Shown: in pieces, positions 18,578 to 27,056 of the stretch
How positions within the stretch are numbered: position 1 is the first letter of the stretch
Layout of the letters: every line of letters begins with the position of its first letter
Assembly (NCBI RefSeq): GCF_050281185.1
Contig: NZ_JBNNWS010000020.1
Location: 1-64,000 of the forward strand
DNA length: 64,000 nt
Direction of reading: 5' to 3'
DNA from: Heyndrickxia sp050281185
Lineage (GTDB): Bacteria > Bacillota > Bacilli > Bacillales > Bacillaceae_C
Made by a program: the position numbers and the translations under genes
Notes under the pieces: generated by a model
The model's database searches: none
What the model was told of the DNA's origin: nothing
The model's input: the letters and a program-made list of their open reading frames with translations, nothing else

Positions 18578-19972
18578 TTGGTAAACGAAATTGGAGAAAC
18601 TTTGGTAACTGAAATACGCCAATTAGATAAAAAAGGATCAGGACAAGCGGTAGTTTGGCGTGAGAATGAGCTTGGAAATCCAAAGAAATTAAAACTGACG
18701 ATTCCGCAAACACTCCCTGGTGAAAAAGTACGTGTAACCGTTGATCAACCGGATCGAAGAAGACGAAAAGCGATCGCGGAAGAAATTTTGGAAGCCAACC
18801 CTGAAAGAATGGATCCACCTTGTCCACACTTTGATCTGTGCGGCGGCTGTGTATGGCAGCATTGGCAGTATACTGGCCAACTTAAACAGAAAACGAATCA
18901 TGTAAAGCAAGCGATCGAATCGCAAGGATTTGACCCAAATCTTGTTCGAGATACAATTGGAATGGATGATCCGTGGCATTACCGCAATAAAATGGAATTT
19001 ACCTTTGCGAAAGATGGCTCTCTCGGATTACATGAACAAGGGAACTTCCGAAAAATTATCGAACTTGAAACATGTCTAATTGCAGGGAAGGAAATGGTAG
19101 AAGCTGCAATGGAGATAGCAAACTGGGTAAAATCTCATCAATTAAAAGGTTATGATAAAGATGCCCATGAAGGATTGCTTCGGCATCTAATGGTCCGTCA
19201 GTCATTTGTGACAGGTGAAATGATGCTTGCCCTTTTTGCTACTGAAGCACCTACTGGCCATCTCGAATCAGCGATTAACGATTTGGTTGTTCGTGTTGAG
19301 GAGAAGTTCCCGCAAGTAAAAAGCTTATTATGGCTTGAAAATACACAATGGGCTGACCGTACCCAATCAGAAAAAAATCATATTCTGGCAGGACGTGATT
19401 TTATCTATGATGAAATGGTTGGATACCGTTATCGACTTTGGTTTGATACCTTTTTCCAAACGAATCCAACCCAAGCCCAAAAATTAGTAGAAATAGCCTT
19501 AGAAATGGGACAACCTAAGAAAACAGAAAAAATGATCGACCTTTTCTGTGGTGTCGGAACATTTTCTTTACCATTTGCTAGTCAAGTAGCCAAACTGGCT
19601 GGTATCGAAATTGTCGAAACTTCCATCGAATCAGCTAAACGAAATGCACAAGATAATGGAATCTCAAATACTTACTTTTTAGCGAAGGATGCCAGAAAAG
19701 GGATTGATGAAGTATTAGAAAGCTTTGGCAACCCTGAATTATTATTGCTTGATCCTCCTCGCTCAGGAGCAGGCGGGAAAGTAATGAGGAGAATCGGCCG
19801 TTCCCAACCAGAACGAATTGTCTATGTATCATGTAATCCAGATACTTTTGCAACAGATATCAAAGAACTTGAACCTTTTGGTTACACACTTAAAGCCGTT
19901 CAACCTGTAGACCTATTTCCTAACACAGTTCATGTCGAGTGTTGTGCTTTACTTGTGAGAAATGAAGGTTAA
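18578..19972 (+). CDS. rlmD: 23S rRNA (uracil-C5)-methyltransferase RlmD-type
   Basis: A 464-residue RNA methyltransferase. It has an N-terminal TRAM domain (residues 5-65), then the Fe-S cysteine cluster C82, C88, C91 (PHFDLCGGCVWQ) with a distal Cys in ELETCLIAG. The SAM motif DLFCGVGTFSLPFA and the catalytic YVSCNPDTFATD near residue 420 follow. This is the RumA/RlmD/RlmCD type (YefA in Bacillus), which methylates U747 and/or U1939 of 23S rRNA. The start is TTG at 18578, chosen because AGGAGGAAAC lies just upstream. It is monocistronic with its own terminator. Confidence 0.9.
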   Translation: MVNEIGETLVTEIRQLDKKGSGQAVVWRENELGNPKKLKLTIPQTLPGEKVRVTVDQPDRRRRKAIAEEILEANPERMDPPCPHFDLCGGCVWQHWQYTGQLKQKTNHVKQAIESQGFDPNLVRDTIGMDDPWHYRNKMEFTFAKDGSLGLHEQGNFRKIIELETCLIAGKEMVEAAMEIANWVKSHQLKGYDKDAHEGLLRHLMVRQSFVTGEMMLALFATEAPTGHLESAINDLVVRVEEKFPQVKSLLWLENTQWADRTQSEKNHILAGRDFIYDEMVGYRYRLWFDTFFQTNPTQAQKLVEIALEMGQPKKTEKMIDLFCGVGTFSLPFASQVAKLAGIEIVETSIESAKRNAQDNGISNTYFLAKDARKGIDEVLESFGNPELLLLDPPRSGAGGKVMRRIGRSQPERIVYVSCNPDTFATDIKELEPFGYTLKAVQPVDLFPNTVHVECCALLVRNEG

Positions 19973-19990
19973 GAAAATATAGACCTGTTC

Positions 19991-20026
19991 ACGCCCCTAT
20001 TTAATTATACAGGGGCGTATTTTTTC
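19991..20026 (+). terminator. intrinsic terminator after rlmD
   Basis: Eight-base stem ACGCCCCT/AGGGGCGT followed by ATTTTTTC. Confidence 0.85.
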
Positions 20027-20055
20027 ATTTACCAAAAGTTTAACGTTCACTATAT

Positions 20056-20619
20056 TTATCTACTAAAAACGATAGACATATCATTTATACTTCTCCGCCA
20101 AATCATATGATGAGACCCCTCACTCCAATAATTCTGTAGGAAATAATCAGGCTCTCCAAATTTCTTCTTCCAGATCTTCTGAGCATTGGAATAACCGCTA
20201 TCCAAACAAAATTCTTTAATTTCTCTATTCAACAAAGTTAAGAACATCACATTTAACAGTAACCTTCCAATACCACGCCCTTGATAATCCGGATGAACAA
20301 ATACAGTCCCTATTTCATGCAAGTCTTTCATTGCTCCTTCGGTTAATTTGTCAATTAATTCACTTGCGGGACCATATTCAATAGTACCGATAATTTTATT
20401 ACCCATCTTATCAAAAGCAATTAAAAAATATCTCTCTTTCCCATAACTCTCGAAATCATATTTCAAGTATTTCTTCTTGCTTTCAATCTCATTTTCAATA
20501 TCATCAGCCAACTCCGATAATCTTTCATTAGCAAACGTATCTTTAATAACTATATCGAAAAATTGATGTAGTTCTTCAATGTCCTCTACTCGAGGTCTTC
20601 TTATCTCAACGTTAGACAC
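20056..20619 (-). CDS. GNAT-family N-acetyltransferase
   Basis: A single-domain GNAT of about 187 residues. The acetyl-CoA loop is TVFVHPDYQGRGIGRLLLNV (Q/R-G-x-G-I-G), preceded by the GTIEYGPAS strand. The start is GTG at 20619 because AAAGGAGTGAAATTT immediately precedes it; the upstream ATG codons lack a ribosome site. The substrate is unknown. The gene is isolated, next to a lipoprotein gene on the same strand. Confidence 0.75.
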   Translation of the reverse strand: MSNVEIRRPRVEDIEELHQFFDIVIKDTFANERLSELADDIENEIESKKKYLKYDFESYGKERYFLIAFDKMGNKIIGTIEYGPASELIDKLTEGAMKDLHEIGTVFVHPDYQGRGIGRLLLNVMFLTLLNREIKEFCLDSGYSNAQKIWKKKFGEPDYFLQNYWSEGSHHMIWRRSINDMSIVFSR

Positions 20620-20838
20620 AAATTTCACTCCTTTAAAAAAATAAGAATACATCTTATGATTCATCATTCATGTAAAATTGTCCTGCTTAGCTACACAGTC
20701 TTTCCTAAAATATCGGATTTCCTTTATTATTTTGGCTCTGTTAAATTTTAATGTTGATAACTGAATAGAATTAAAGGAAACCAACTTTAAAAGGTTTCCT
20801 AATTTTATTGATGCTTCATTTTGTAACAGGGAAAGATA

Positions 20839-21180
20839 TTATTTGCTCGTAAAGCCTTTCCCCACAACTGTTTCTTTATCCAAATCAACAAAAACCGTAA
20901 GTTTTCCCGATGAATCAGTTTCAGTATTATTAAATGTAACAGAATAAACTTGGTCTTTGTCATAGTCCTTATCAATAAAGGATTTAATTTCATCCTTAAC
21001 TGTTATTTTCTCTATGATTGAATCTTTCGGACTTACAGGAATTAATTCTTTTTCTTTATCTGTAAGACTATTGAATGCTATCATTTCAATCGACAATTTA
21101 TCTTTAGATGGAATTAAATCACAACCCATCAAAGTTACAAATAAAAAAATCAATATTGGAATAAATACTAACTTTTTCAA
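20839..21180 (-). CDS. small lipoprotein of unknown function
   Basis: About 113 residues. There is a basic N-terminus and a hydrophobic stretch, then the lipobox LMGC, so the mature protein would be a lipid-anchored, highly charged domain of ~90 residues (Asp/Lys-rich, ending GKGFTSK). I chose TTG at 21180 because AAAGGAGG sits eight bases upstream, whereas the upstream ATG overlaps that site. The family is not recognised. Confidence 0.65.
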   Translation of the reverse strand: MKKLVFIPILIFLFVTLMGCDLIPSKDKLSIEMIAFNSLTDKEKELIPVSPKDSIIEKITVKDEIKSFIDKDYDKDQVYSVTFNNTETDSSGKLTVFVDLDKETVVGKGFTSK

Positions 21181-21299
21181 AGTTATCTGCCTCCTTTCCA
21201 TATTTGACGAATATACTTGATAGTTAGTTTCTTTATTGCAAATAGCATTTTCTGCTTACTTTAGTTTAGCAGTTACAGCTACTGTGGCTATCAACAAAC

Positions 21300-21705
21300 A
21301 AGAACCAAGTACGGTAATTATCCAGATATATCGTAGATACACCTTGAAAGCGTTCTATCCATTGTTCAAACGAGAATGGAGACCATTGACATTATGAATG
21401 TGATATAAGTCCTTAATAACGTGTTTGCCATCGTTTGATTAATTCTGTAATGTTCTAATCCTTTTTTTACATGAGTTTTATAGGCTCTCCAAGCATCGGT
21501 GACAAGAACATTTTCAGAAGTTAATTTTGAGCCAATTAACTTATCTACTTTGGTTTTCACAACACGCCCCATACAGGCTACTTTAGAAACTGTTGATTTT
21601 GTTCAGTCTCTTGCTACAAGGACACATACCTGTTCGTGGCTGAAAAATTTTTCACCCCTACCAAGTAATTTTTTCGTTTTTGGTACTCCCTTTACATCAA
21701 GCTAA
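21300..21705 (-). pseudogene. IS1595-family (ISXO2-like) transposase remnant
   Basis: Read from the right, the frame gives HEQVCVLVARD, then a TGA (Arg codon decayed), then STVSKVACMGRVVKTKVDKL, LVTDAWRAYKTHVKKGLEHY, and after a frameshift the DDE-domain end LYHIHNVNGLHSRL and YLDNYRTWF. This is the ISXO2-like DDE domain. The N-terminal zinc-ribbon/helix part and the terminal repeats are missing. A second, independent fragment of the same family lies at 59383-59576. Confidence 0.75.
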
Positions 21706-21791
21706 CTATATGTTTGCAATCTAGATTCTAAACACTAATTCAATGATGGTCTCATAAAAGTTTTACGCAAAACTAATATCGGGTGGTCACT

Positions 21792-22079
21792 ATGGACATT
21801 TCAAAAATAAAAATTATTATGTTTGATACATTAGGTACAGTTTTGGATTGGCACGGTTCCATTGTGGAAGCTGGAATATGTTTGGGTAGAAAATATGGTT
21901 TTTCTCTAGATTGGGGCTCTTTTGCGAATGCCTGGAGAGTAGAAGTATTCATCAAAACAGTCAATGAGGTAGCCCAAAGGCATAGACCATGGGAAAAGAT
22001 TGATGTCATAAACAAACGAAAGTTAATGGAGCTTATAGAACGATATAGAATAGCATTTATCGCTGTAAAATTTAAGTAG
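21792..22079 (+). pseudogene. haloacid dehalogenase (HAD type II), N-terminal fragment
   Basis: About 95 residues starting with the HAD motif FDTLGTVLDWHGSI and running through the cap-domain start (DWGSFANAWRVE). The usual full length is ~230 residues; the lysine, Asn and C-terminal Asp motifs are missing. It then ends in unrelated sequence (RIAFIAVKFK-stop). It is a truncated copy of a (S)-2-haloacid-dehalogenase-like gene, perhaps cut off during the same events that fragmented the adjacent IS1595 element. Confidence 0.65.
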
Positions 22080-22376
22080 TTCATTATGGAGTGCGATTAT
22101 ACGTTTTTACTCCAAAACTGAACTACTTATCTTCTGTTTTTTTATTGCCCAACATGTATCCTCAATATAAACGATAGGTTAAATTTCAGAATTTTTTTAT
22201 TAGGCAATGTTTTAAAATGGTGTTGAAAATTAAGCGATTTTTAAGGGAAGCCCTTTGACTTCCCTTCATTCGCCTTTTATTAATAATGCATAAGCACTGA
22301 AGGACTTAGTGAATAGATTACATATAAACCATATCAATTAACAATTAATTATTTTTGAATTTTTACTCAATTATAA

Positions 22377-23006
22377 TTATTGTTCTTTTTGACATTTTAC
22401 CATTATAAATTTAAATGGAGGTTTATTTTCCATATTCTTATGAGGCTCAACAATTTCCGAAAGTTCTATCAGCCCATATTTTCCAAAATCTTGTTTTATC
22501 GAGTCAGAATCATAAAAAAACATTTTTACCCCTTCCATTATCTCGAAATAGTCTTTACCCAGTTGTTTGCCCTTTCCAAACATTGGGGCTTCTTTTGAAA
22601 TAGTAGTAAAAATCATATATCCGTTTGGCTTTAGCTGATTATAGCAATCTTTAATAAATTTATCTCTCTCACGCTTATTCAATAAGTGAATAAGCGCATA
22701 ACAAAATATACCATCATAAAGTTTGTTATCAAAAGGCATATCGGATACTGAACCATGAAACATACTAAAATTAAGCCCATTTTGCCTTGCCAATTCAATC
22801 GCAGTTTTTGAAATCTCAATTCCTGTTACATTTATTCCGTTGTCAATAAAAACCTTTGCATTTCTACCATATCCAATACCAGGAATCAATATATCCTTAA
22901 CTTTCTTTTCAAGGAAAAAGTCCTTTGTCAAGATTGCGGAGTCTGAAGGTTCAAATCCCCACATCATTTGATTTTCTATAAAACTTGATTCCCAAAATTC
23001 TGTCAT
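22377..23006 (-). CDS. class I SAM-dependent methyltransferase
   Basis: A 209-residue Rossmann methyltransferase. Motif I is ILIPGIGYGRNAKVF near residue 40, followed by the acidic residue in VTGIEISKTAIELA. The motif IV region is DGIFCYALIHLL. It resembles the TehB/thiopurine-type small methyltransferases. The ATG at 23006 follows a short ORF by three bases, with an AAAGGAG site inside that ORF, so the two may be cotranscribed. The substrate is unknown. Confidence 0.8.
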   Translation of the reverse strand: MTEFWESSFIENQMMWGFEPSDSAILTKDFFLEKKVKDILIPGIGYGRNAKVFIDNGINVTGIEISKTAIELARQNGLNFSMFHGSVSDMPFDNKLYDGIFCYALIHLLNKRERDKFIKDCYNQLKPNGYMIFTTISKEAPMFGKGKQLGKDYFEIMEGVKMFFYDSDSIKQDFGKYGLIELSEIVEPHKNMENKPPFKFIMVKCQKEQ

Positions 23007-23009
23007 ACC

Positions 23010-23159
23010 TCAATCTCCTTTAACAAATATTAGCTCTCTTTCTTTATAATCTGCTGTCTTTGTATAAGCATAGGCTACATTACATTGAACCATAAAGTTC
23101 TTTACCTTTATTGCTTCTTTATTATTTTCAAATAGTTCAAGCCATTTGAACCAGTACAT
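23010..23159 (-). CDS. 49-residue hypothetical protein upstream of the methyltransferase
   Basis: An ATG-started frame reads MYWFKWLELFENNKEAIKVK and continues to a TGA three bases before the methyltransferase start. Codon use and amphipathic pattern look coding. The AAAGGAG for the next gene lies in its last codons. Two stops precede the ATG, so it may instead be the tail of a decayed larger gene. The family is not recognised. Confidence 0.35.
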   Translation of the reverse strand: MYWFKWLELFENNKEAIKVKNFMVQCNVAYAYTKTADYKERELIFVKGD

Positions 23160-23336
23160 ATTTTCTTTATTCGTGTCTTATTAATCTTGCCTAATAATAA
23201 TAATTTATAAAAACGCTGTTTGTCCAAAAAAAGGCTTCAAATGTGGAACATTCATTGCAATTTGTCATCATACTGCTCATTTATGGTCTACAGTTGTCTA
23301 TTATTGTAAGAAATCATTTAAGTTTTCAATTAAAAC

Positions 23337-23365
23337 TTGACAAAAAAATTTATTTATGCTATAAT
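23337..23365 (+). promoter_or_regulatory. perfect consensus sigma-A promoter
   Basis: TTGACA, exactly 17 bases, then TATAAT. Transcription should begin near 23372, just before the leader ORF. Confidence 0.85.
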
Positions 23366-23382
23366 TTACTTTTATAAATTTA

Positions 23383-23439
23383 ATGTATATAATAGGATTC
23401 TCCTGGCCAGGGGAATCCTATTTTTTTGTTTTAAAATGA
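23383..23439 (+). CDS. leader peptide overlapping an attenuator hairpin
   Basis: An 18-codon ORF, MYIIGFSWPGESYFFVLK, begins about 11 bases after the predicted transcription start. It runs through the whole terminator hairpin and ends at a TGA directly before the AAGGAG of the methyltransferase. Because its codons form both hairpin arms, ribosome position on this ORF could decide whether the hairpin forms. It has no obvious Shine-Dalgarno sequence, so initiation would be leaderless-like. This is inference from layout; I cannot confirm expression. Confidence 0.5.
   Translation: MYIIGFSWPGESYFFVLK
23392..23427 (+). terminator. attenuator: terminator hairpin in the methyltransferase leader
   Basis: A nearly perfect palindrome (ATAGGATTC with GAATCCTAT, inner CCTGG with CCAGG, one T-G) followed by seven T. 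It lies between a consensus promoter and the coding gene, so default transcription should stop here. Confidence 0.8.
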
Positions 23440-23453
23440 AGGAGTGTATTTGC

Positions 23454-24371
23454 ATGAAAAAGGATGAGTCTAGTTTAACTTCATTAATATCAGCATTTGG
23501 CAGAGCTTACCATAGTCAATTCGATACACCTAAAATCTTTAATGACTATTTAGCCAAAGATTTAATTAAGCAAAATGAATTTAATGACATCAAAGAGAAT
23601 ATGGTTCAAGGCATACATTTCTTCAACAAAGATATAGCGCAAAAATTTAAAGAAAATACAGATGAGATATTAAAATGGATTGTGCAAATTCAACTATCAC
23701 CAACACCCTTGGCACGTGCTGCGTATTGCGAAAAAGTATTACTTAATGAAGTGATGCTAGGATTAAAACAATATGTAATACTCGGAGCAGGGTTAGATAC
23801 TTTTTGTTTCCGATATCCAGAAATGGAAAATAGCTTAGAAATATTTGAAATTGATCACCCTGCTACACAGGAATTTAAAAAGAAAAGGTTGGATGAAGCT
23901 CAATTTAATATCCCAAGTAATCTTCATTTTGTTCCTATGGACTTCACCAAGAAGTTTTCCTATCAAACTCTATTAGATGAAGGGTTTAATTGTAACAAAA
24001 AAACTTTCTTTAGTCTTTTAGGTGTTTCTTATTATTTGACTAAAGAGGAAATTTCAAGCTTAATAGATCATTTATTTGCCTTAGTCCCTTCTGGAAGTTC
24101 AATAGTATTTGATTATGCAGACGAAAAACTATTTGAAGAAAAAGGAATCTCTAATAGAGTTGAAAATATGGTGAAAATGGCTTCAGCAAGCGGAGAATCA
24201 ATGAAATCGTGTTTTACTTATGATGAAATAGAGAATTTGTTAGAAAAAGCAGGTTTACTCATTTATGAACATTTGCAGCCAGATAAAATTAATGAACAAT
24301 ATTTCGACAATCGAAAAGATTATCTATTAGCCTTTGAAACCATTCATTACCTTCACGCTGTAAAAAAATAA
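23454..24371 (+). CDS. SAM-dependent methyltransferase, TIGR00027/leucine-carboxyl-methyltransferase-like
   Basis: A 305-residue protein. It has VILGAGLDTFCFRYPEM (SAM loop), IFEIDHPATQEFKKKRL, FVPMDFTKKF and the FFSLLGVSYYLTKEEI motif. These are typical of the TIGR00027 family related to leucine carboxyl methyltransferase and polyketide O-methyltransferases. I chose the ATG at 23454 because AAGGAG lies 11 bases upstream; upstream in-frame codons belong to the promoter and leader region. Expression appears to be gated by the leader ORF and terminator hairpin. That arrangement is common for antibiotic- or translation-responsive genes, so a role in drug response is possible but unproven. Confidence 0.8.
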   Translation: MKKDESSLTSLISAFGRAYHSQFDTPKIFNDYLAKDLIKQNEFNDIKENMVQGIHFFNKDIAQKFKENTDEILKWIVQIQLSPTPLARAAYCEKVLLNEVMLGLKQYVILGAGLDTFCFRYPEMENSLEIFEIDHPATQEFKKKRLDEAQFNIPSNLHFVPMDFTKKFSYQTLLDEGFNCNKKTFFSLLGVSYYLTKEEISSLIDHLFALVPSGSSIVFDYADEKLFEEKGISNRVENMVKMASASGESMKSCFTYDEIENLLEKAGLLIYEHLQPDKINEQYFDNRKDYLLAFETIHYLHAVKK

Positions 24372-24418
24372 AACACATAAAAGTAAACACTACTTTAAAA
24401 GAGTTTACATGCAAAATG

Positions 24419-24457
24419 ACCGAACATTCTCTTACTAGAATTGTTCGGTTATTTTTA
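24419..24457 (+). terminator. intrinsic terminator after the methyltransferase
   Basis: Stem ACCGAAC.ATTCT with AGAAT.TGTTCGGT, then TATTTTTA. One bulge is present. Confidence 0.7.
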
Positions 24458-24606
24458 TGAAAATATAGAAGCATTTTATTATTCAAAATGAAAACAAAAG
24501 AAATTCCTAGATGAAAGCAGTACACCCAATAATGATTCAATATGATTGTTTTAATGAGGGGTTTTTTAAATTTTTTATTGCAACCTTAAACGTTTTTGCT
24601 TCAAAA

Positions 24607-25368
24607 TTAAAAATTCATCCTTGATTGTCCTCCATCTACATTTATACTAGCTCCTACAATCCACGATGCTTTATCAGAAGCAAGAAAAGCAGTGACATTC
24701 CCTATTTCTTCAGGAGTTCCAAAACGACCTGCTGGAATTTCATTTTTAACAAATTCTTTAATACCTTCAGGGTTTTCCTCAAGGCGTTTTTTCCAATTTC
24801 CTGTTTCATGAAGAATACTTCCAGGTGCAACACTGTTAACGCGAATTCCGAATGAAATCACTTCGTCAGCTAAAGATTTAGTAAAGCTAATTAATGCAGA
24901 TTTTGCATTATTATAAGTTACTTTTCCCCCACTCTCTCTTCCAAATACTGAGGTTATATTAATAATCGATCCACTGCGATGTTTTTTCATATGTTCAACT
25001 GCCAATTTACTTATATGAACTGCTGAAAAATAATTCAACTCTAGTGCCTCATAAAATAAATCCATTTCCGTTTCCATGGCTTTATCTCCATTACTACCAC
25101 CAGCATTATTGATGAGGACATCTATTCTTCCCATTTTTTTCACAAAAGATTGGATTAGCTTTTCACGCTCATCAGCATTTAATATATCTGCTTGAAAAAT
25201 AGAAACATTACCACCAAGTTCCTCTTTCGCTTTTTCTAACGACTCCATGTTTCGAGCAACAATTGAAACATTGGCTCTCTCTGATACAAAAACTTTTGCA
25301 ATGGCTTTTCCAATACCTTTCGATCCACCTGTAATCAATATGTTTTTTCCTTGTAATTGTAAATCCAT
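24607..25368 (-). CDS. short-chain dehydrogenase/reductase (SDR)
   Basis: A classical SDR of 253 residues. It has the TGGSKGIG cofactor motif near residue 12, NNAGG at about 88, catalytic Ser in INITSVFG, Tyr/Lys in TYNNAKSAL (YxxxK) and the PG turn APGSILHET. The C-terminus ends GASINVDGGQSRM, as usual. It uses NAD(P)H; the substrate is unknown. I chose the ATG at 25368 because GGAGGAGAG lies upstream. Confidence 0.88.
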   Translation of the reverse strand: MDLQLQGKNILITGGSKGIGKAIAKVFVSERANVSIVARNMESLEKAKEELGGNVSIFQADILNADEREKLIQSFVKKMGRIDVLINNAGGSNGDKAMETEMDLFYEALELNYFSAVHISKLAVEHMKKHRSGSIINITSVFGRESGGKVTYNNAKSALISFTKSLADEVISFGIRVNSVAPGSILHETGNWKKRLEENPEGIKEFVKNEIPAGRFGTPEEIGNVTAFLASDKASWIVGASINVDGGQSRMNF

Positions 25369-25496
25369 GTACAACTCTCCTCTGTATAAAAGTTCTTTTT
25401 CATAACTTCGTTGTGTTTCTTTTTGAAATATTTACTAGACTTGGTAATTATGATAACATATAAGAGTTGAGCTGGATGAAAGGAGCATGTAGTTTA

Positions 25497-25907
25497 ATGA
25501 CTAAGTCATACACTATAAATAACGCAAATAATAAACGAAACCTCAAAAATATCACATCATCAATATTTTCTGTTATGAGCTTAAGTTTTTTGAACTTTAT
25601 ATTTATCATTATTTCCTTCTTCTTGCTACTCTTGCTATTACCAATTTTCTTAGCGTTGATAATTGCCACTCCATTGCTATTAGTATCACCTATTTTATTA
25701 ATAGTAGTAGGATTTATCAAAGGATTTCATCAAATCCATTTTTCAGATGTTAATAATGTAATTGTAGCTTTTTTCATAGGTTTAGTACTTGCTGGAGTAT
25801 CTTACTATGTAATAAAACATTTATATTCACTTTTAGTAAAGTATTTAAAATGGGATTTAGCCATTTTCCAAAGTTTAATTAATTTAATTAAGCAAAAAGG
25901 AGATTAA
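25497..25907 (+). CDS. small multi-helix membrane protein
   Basis: About 136 residues with a hydrophilic N-terminus (~25 residues), one very hydrophobic helical hairpin (IIISFFLLLLLLPIFLALII, then a second helix) and a third helix (VIVAFFIGLVLAGVSYYVI). The ATG at 25497 follows AAAGGAGC. It ends one base before the lipoprotein gene, so the two form an operon. The family is not recognised; it could anchor or partner the lipoprotein. Confidence 0.65.
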   Translation: MTKSYTINNANNKRNLKNITSSIFSVMSLSFLNFIFIIISFFLLLLLLPIFLALIIATPLLLVSPILLIVVGFIKGFHQIHFSDVNNVIVAFFIGLVLAGVSYYVIKHLYSLLVKYLKWDLAIFQSLINLIKQKGD

Positions 25908-25908
25908 A

Positions 25909-26532
25909 ATGAAAAAACAAACTATATATCTATTAATGTCGCTTACTATTGTATTTATGTGTGCTTGTTCACACGATACACAATCTAATGAAGCAAACGA
26001 TGCACGATATGATAAATTAAAAGATGTAAAATCTATTAAAGACGTTACTATTGTAATTCCAAAAAATATATTCAACTCTCAAAAAAAGAATACAAATATT
26101 TATGAAGATGAAATGAAACAAAGTATAAAAAATTATTTAGATTATAGTTGGGAGTTAACTGAAAACATCGTTCCACTTTCTTCAACAATTTCTGATGAGA
26201 ATGTTACTGAATCCGATCAAGAAAAATTACAAAAACTAATAGATTTAACGAAAAAAAATGATGCGAATTTCCATGATTTTATTAGAAATAATAATATACC
26301 TGAGGATTATAAAAATCCTTCAAAGGTAATCTATGAATATATTTCATCGTCTACGGCAGTTTTATTACAACTAGATCAGGAAATTGAGGAAATATTCGAA
26401 AAAGCTAGCTTGAAAGATATATCAAATTTCGCTTCAAAACATTTTACTAAAGCTAATGGAAGAAAGCAAAAAGAAATCGAAAAGTTTTTGAACGAAAAAA
26501 ATATTAAAACTACATATTTCAATCAACAATAA
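25909..26532 (+). CDS. NDxxF-motif lipoprotein
   Basis: A 207-residue lipoprotein with signal peptide and lipobox (CACS around Cys20). The mature part is helical and charged, and carries the NDANF motif near residue 127 in KKNDANFHDFIRNNNIPED, as in the NDxxF-motif lipoprotein family of Firmicutes. The function of the family is unknown. It is the second gene of a two-gene operon with the membrane protein just upstream; an AAAGGAG lies in that gene's last codons. A strong terminator follows. Confidence 0.7.
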   Translation: MKKQTIYLLMSLTIVFMCACSHDTQSNEANDARYDKLKDVKSIKDVTIVIPKNIFNSQKKNTNIYEDEMKQSIKNYLDYSWELTENIVPLSSTISDENVTESDQEKLQKLIDLTKKNDANFHDFIRNNNIPEDYKNPSKVIYEYISSSTAVLLQLDQEIEEIFEKASLKDISNFASKHFTKANGRKQKEIEKFLNEKNIKTTYFNQQ

Positions 26533-26567
26533 TATATATATAAAGAAATTGAAGAATATATCATATA

Positions 26568-26616
26568 TCCCCTTCAAGTAGTCACTAAAAAGTGTCTATC
26601 TTGAAGGGGATTTTTT
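26568..26616 (+). terminator. strong intrinsic terminator
   Basis: Eleven-base stem TCCCCTTCAAG/CTTGAAGGGGA, with a small nested CACT/AGTG helix in the loop, followed by TTTTTTAT. Confidence 0.85.
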
Positions 26617-26880
26617 ATGGAAGGACTATAAAAGTATATATTTAATCTATCTTAAAATAAAAGCATTGCTAATGTTTTGAAAACAGTTTGATCAAAATAT
26701 AAATCAATTAGAGGGTGGGAAGAAATAACTGAAATGATAATTTTCTGCGTTATTTCTGCACTTACTACACTACTATAATAATCAAAAAATCATATTGCTT
26801 ATTTAACTAAACTGCTAGTAAAATAACAAAATGACTTTTCACTTTATTGAAGTAAAGTGCCTGTTAGCAGAATAAGAAAA
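26617..26880. other. non-coding gap with a dispersed-repeat copy
   Basis: I see no gene here. About 26793-26875 holds a diverged copy of the dispersed intergenic repeat (AACTAAACTGC, CACTTTATTGAAGTAAAGTG hairpin). Confidence 0.4.
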
Positions 26881-27036
26881 TTAAATTTTTCTATTTATAT
26901 CTATTAGTATCAATTCAACTGCATTCAACACATTGTTTGCAACATAATCAATTTTTAATTTATCAGAAGTTTTTTGATGCAAATCCGCCAATGATTTTAA
27001 ACCTCTTCCAGTTTTAACTAATATACTTTTTATAAA
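26881..27036 (-). pseudogene. HAD-IIIA (GmhB/histidinol-phosphatase-like) C-terminal fragment
   Basis: The frame reads SILVKTGRGLKSLADLHQK and KIDYVANNVLNAVELIL to a TAA at 26881. The VKTGRG motif and the DYVAxNLxDA end are typical of the C-terminus of D,D-heptose-bisphosphatase/histidinol-phosphatase-like HAD enzymes. A stop lies 10 bases upstream of the homology, so the N-terminal catalytic part is gone. Confidence 0.55.
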
Positions 27037-27056
27037 TCAAACGCATCTTGGTATAT

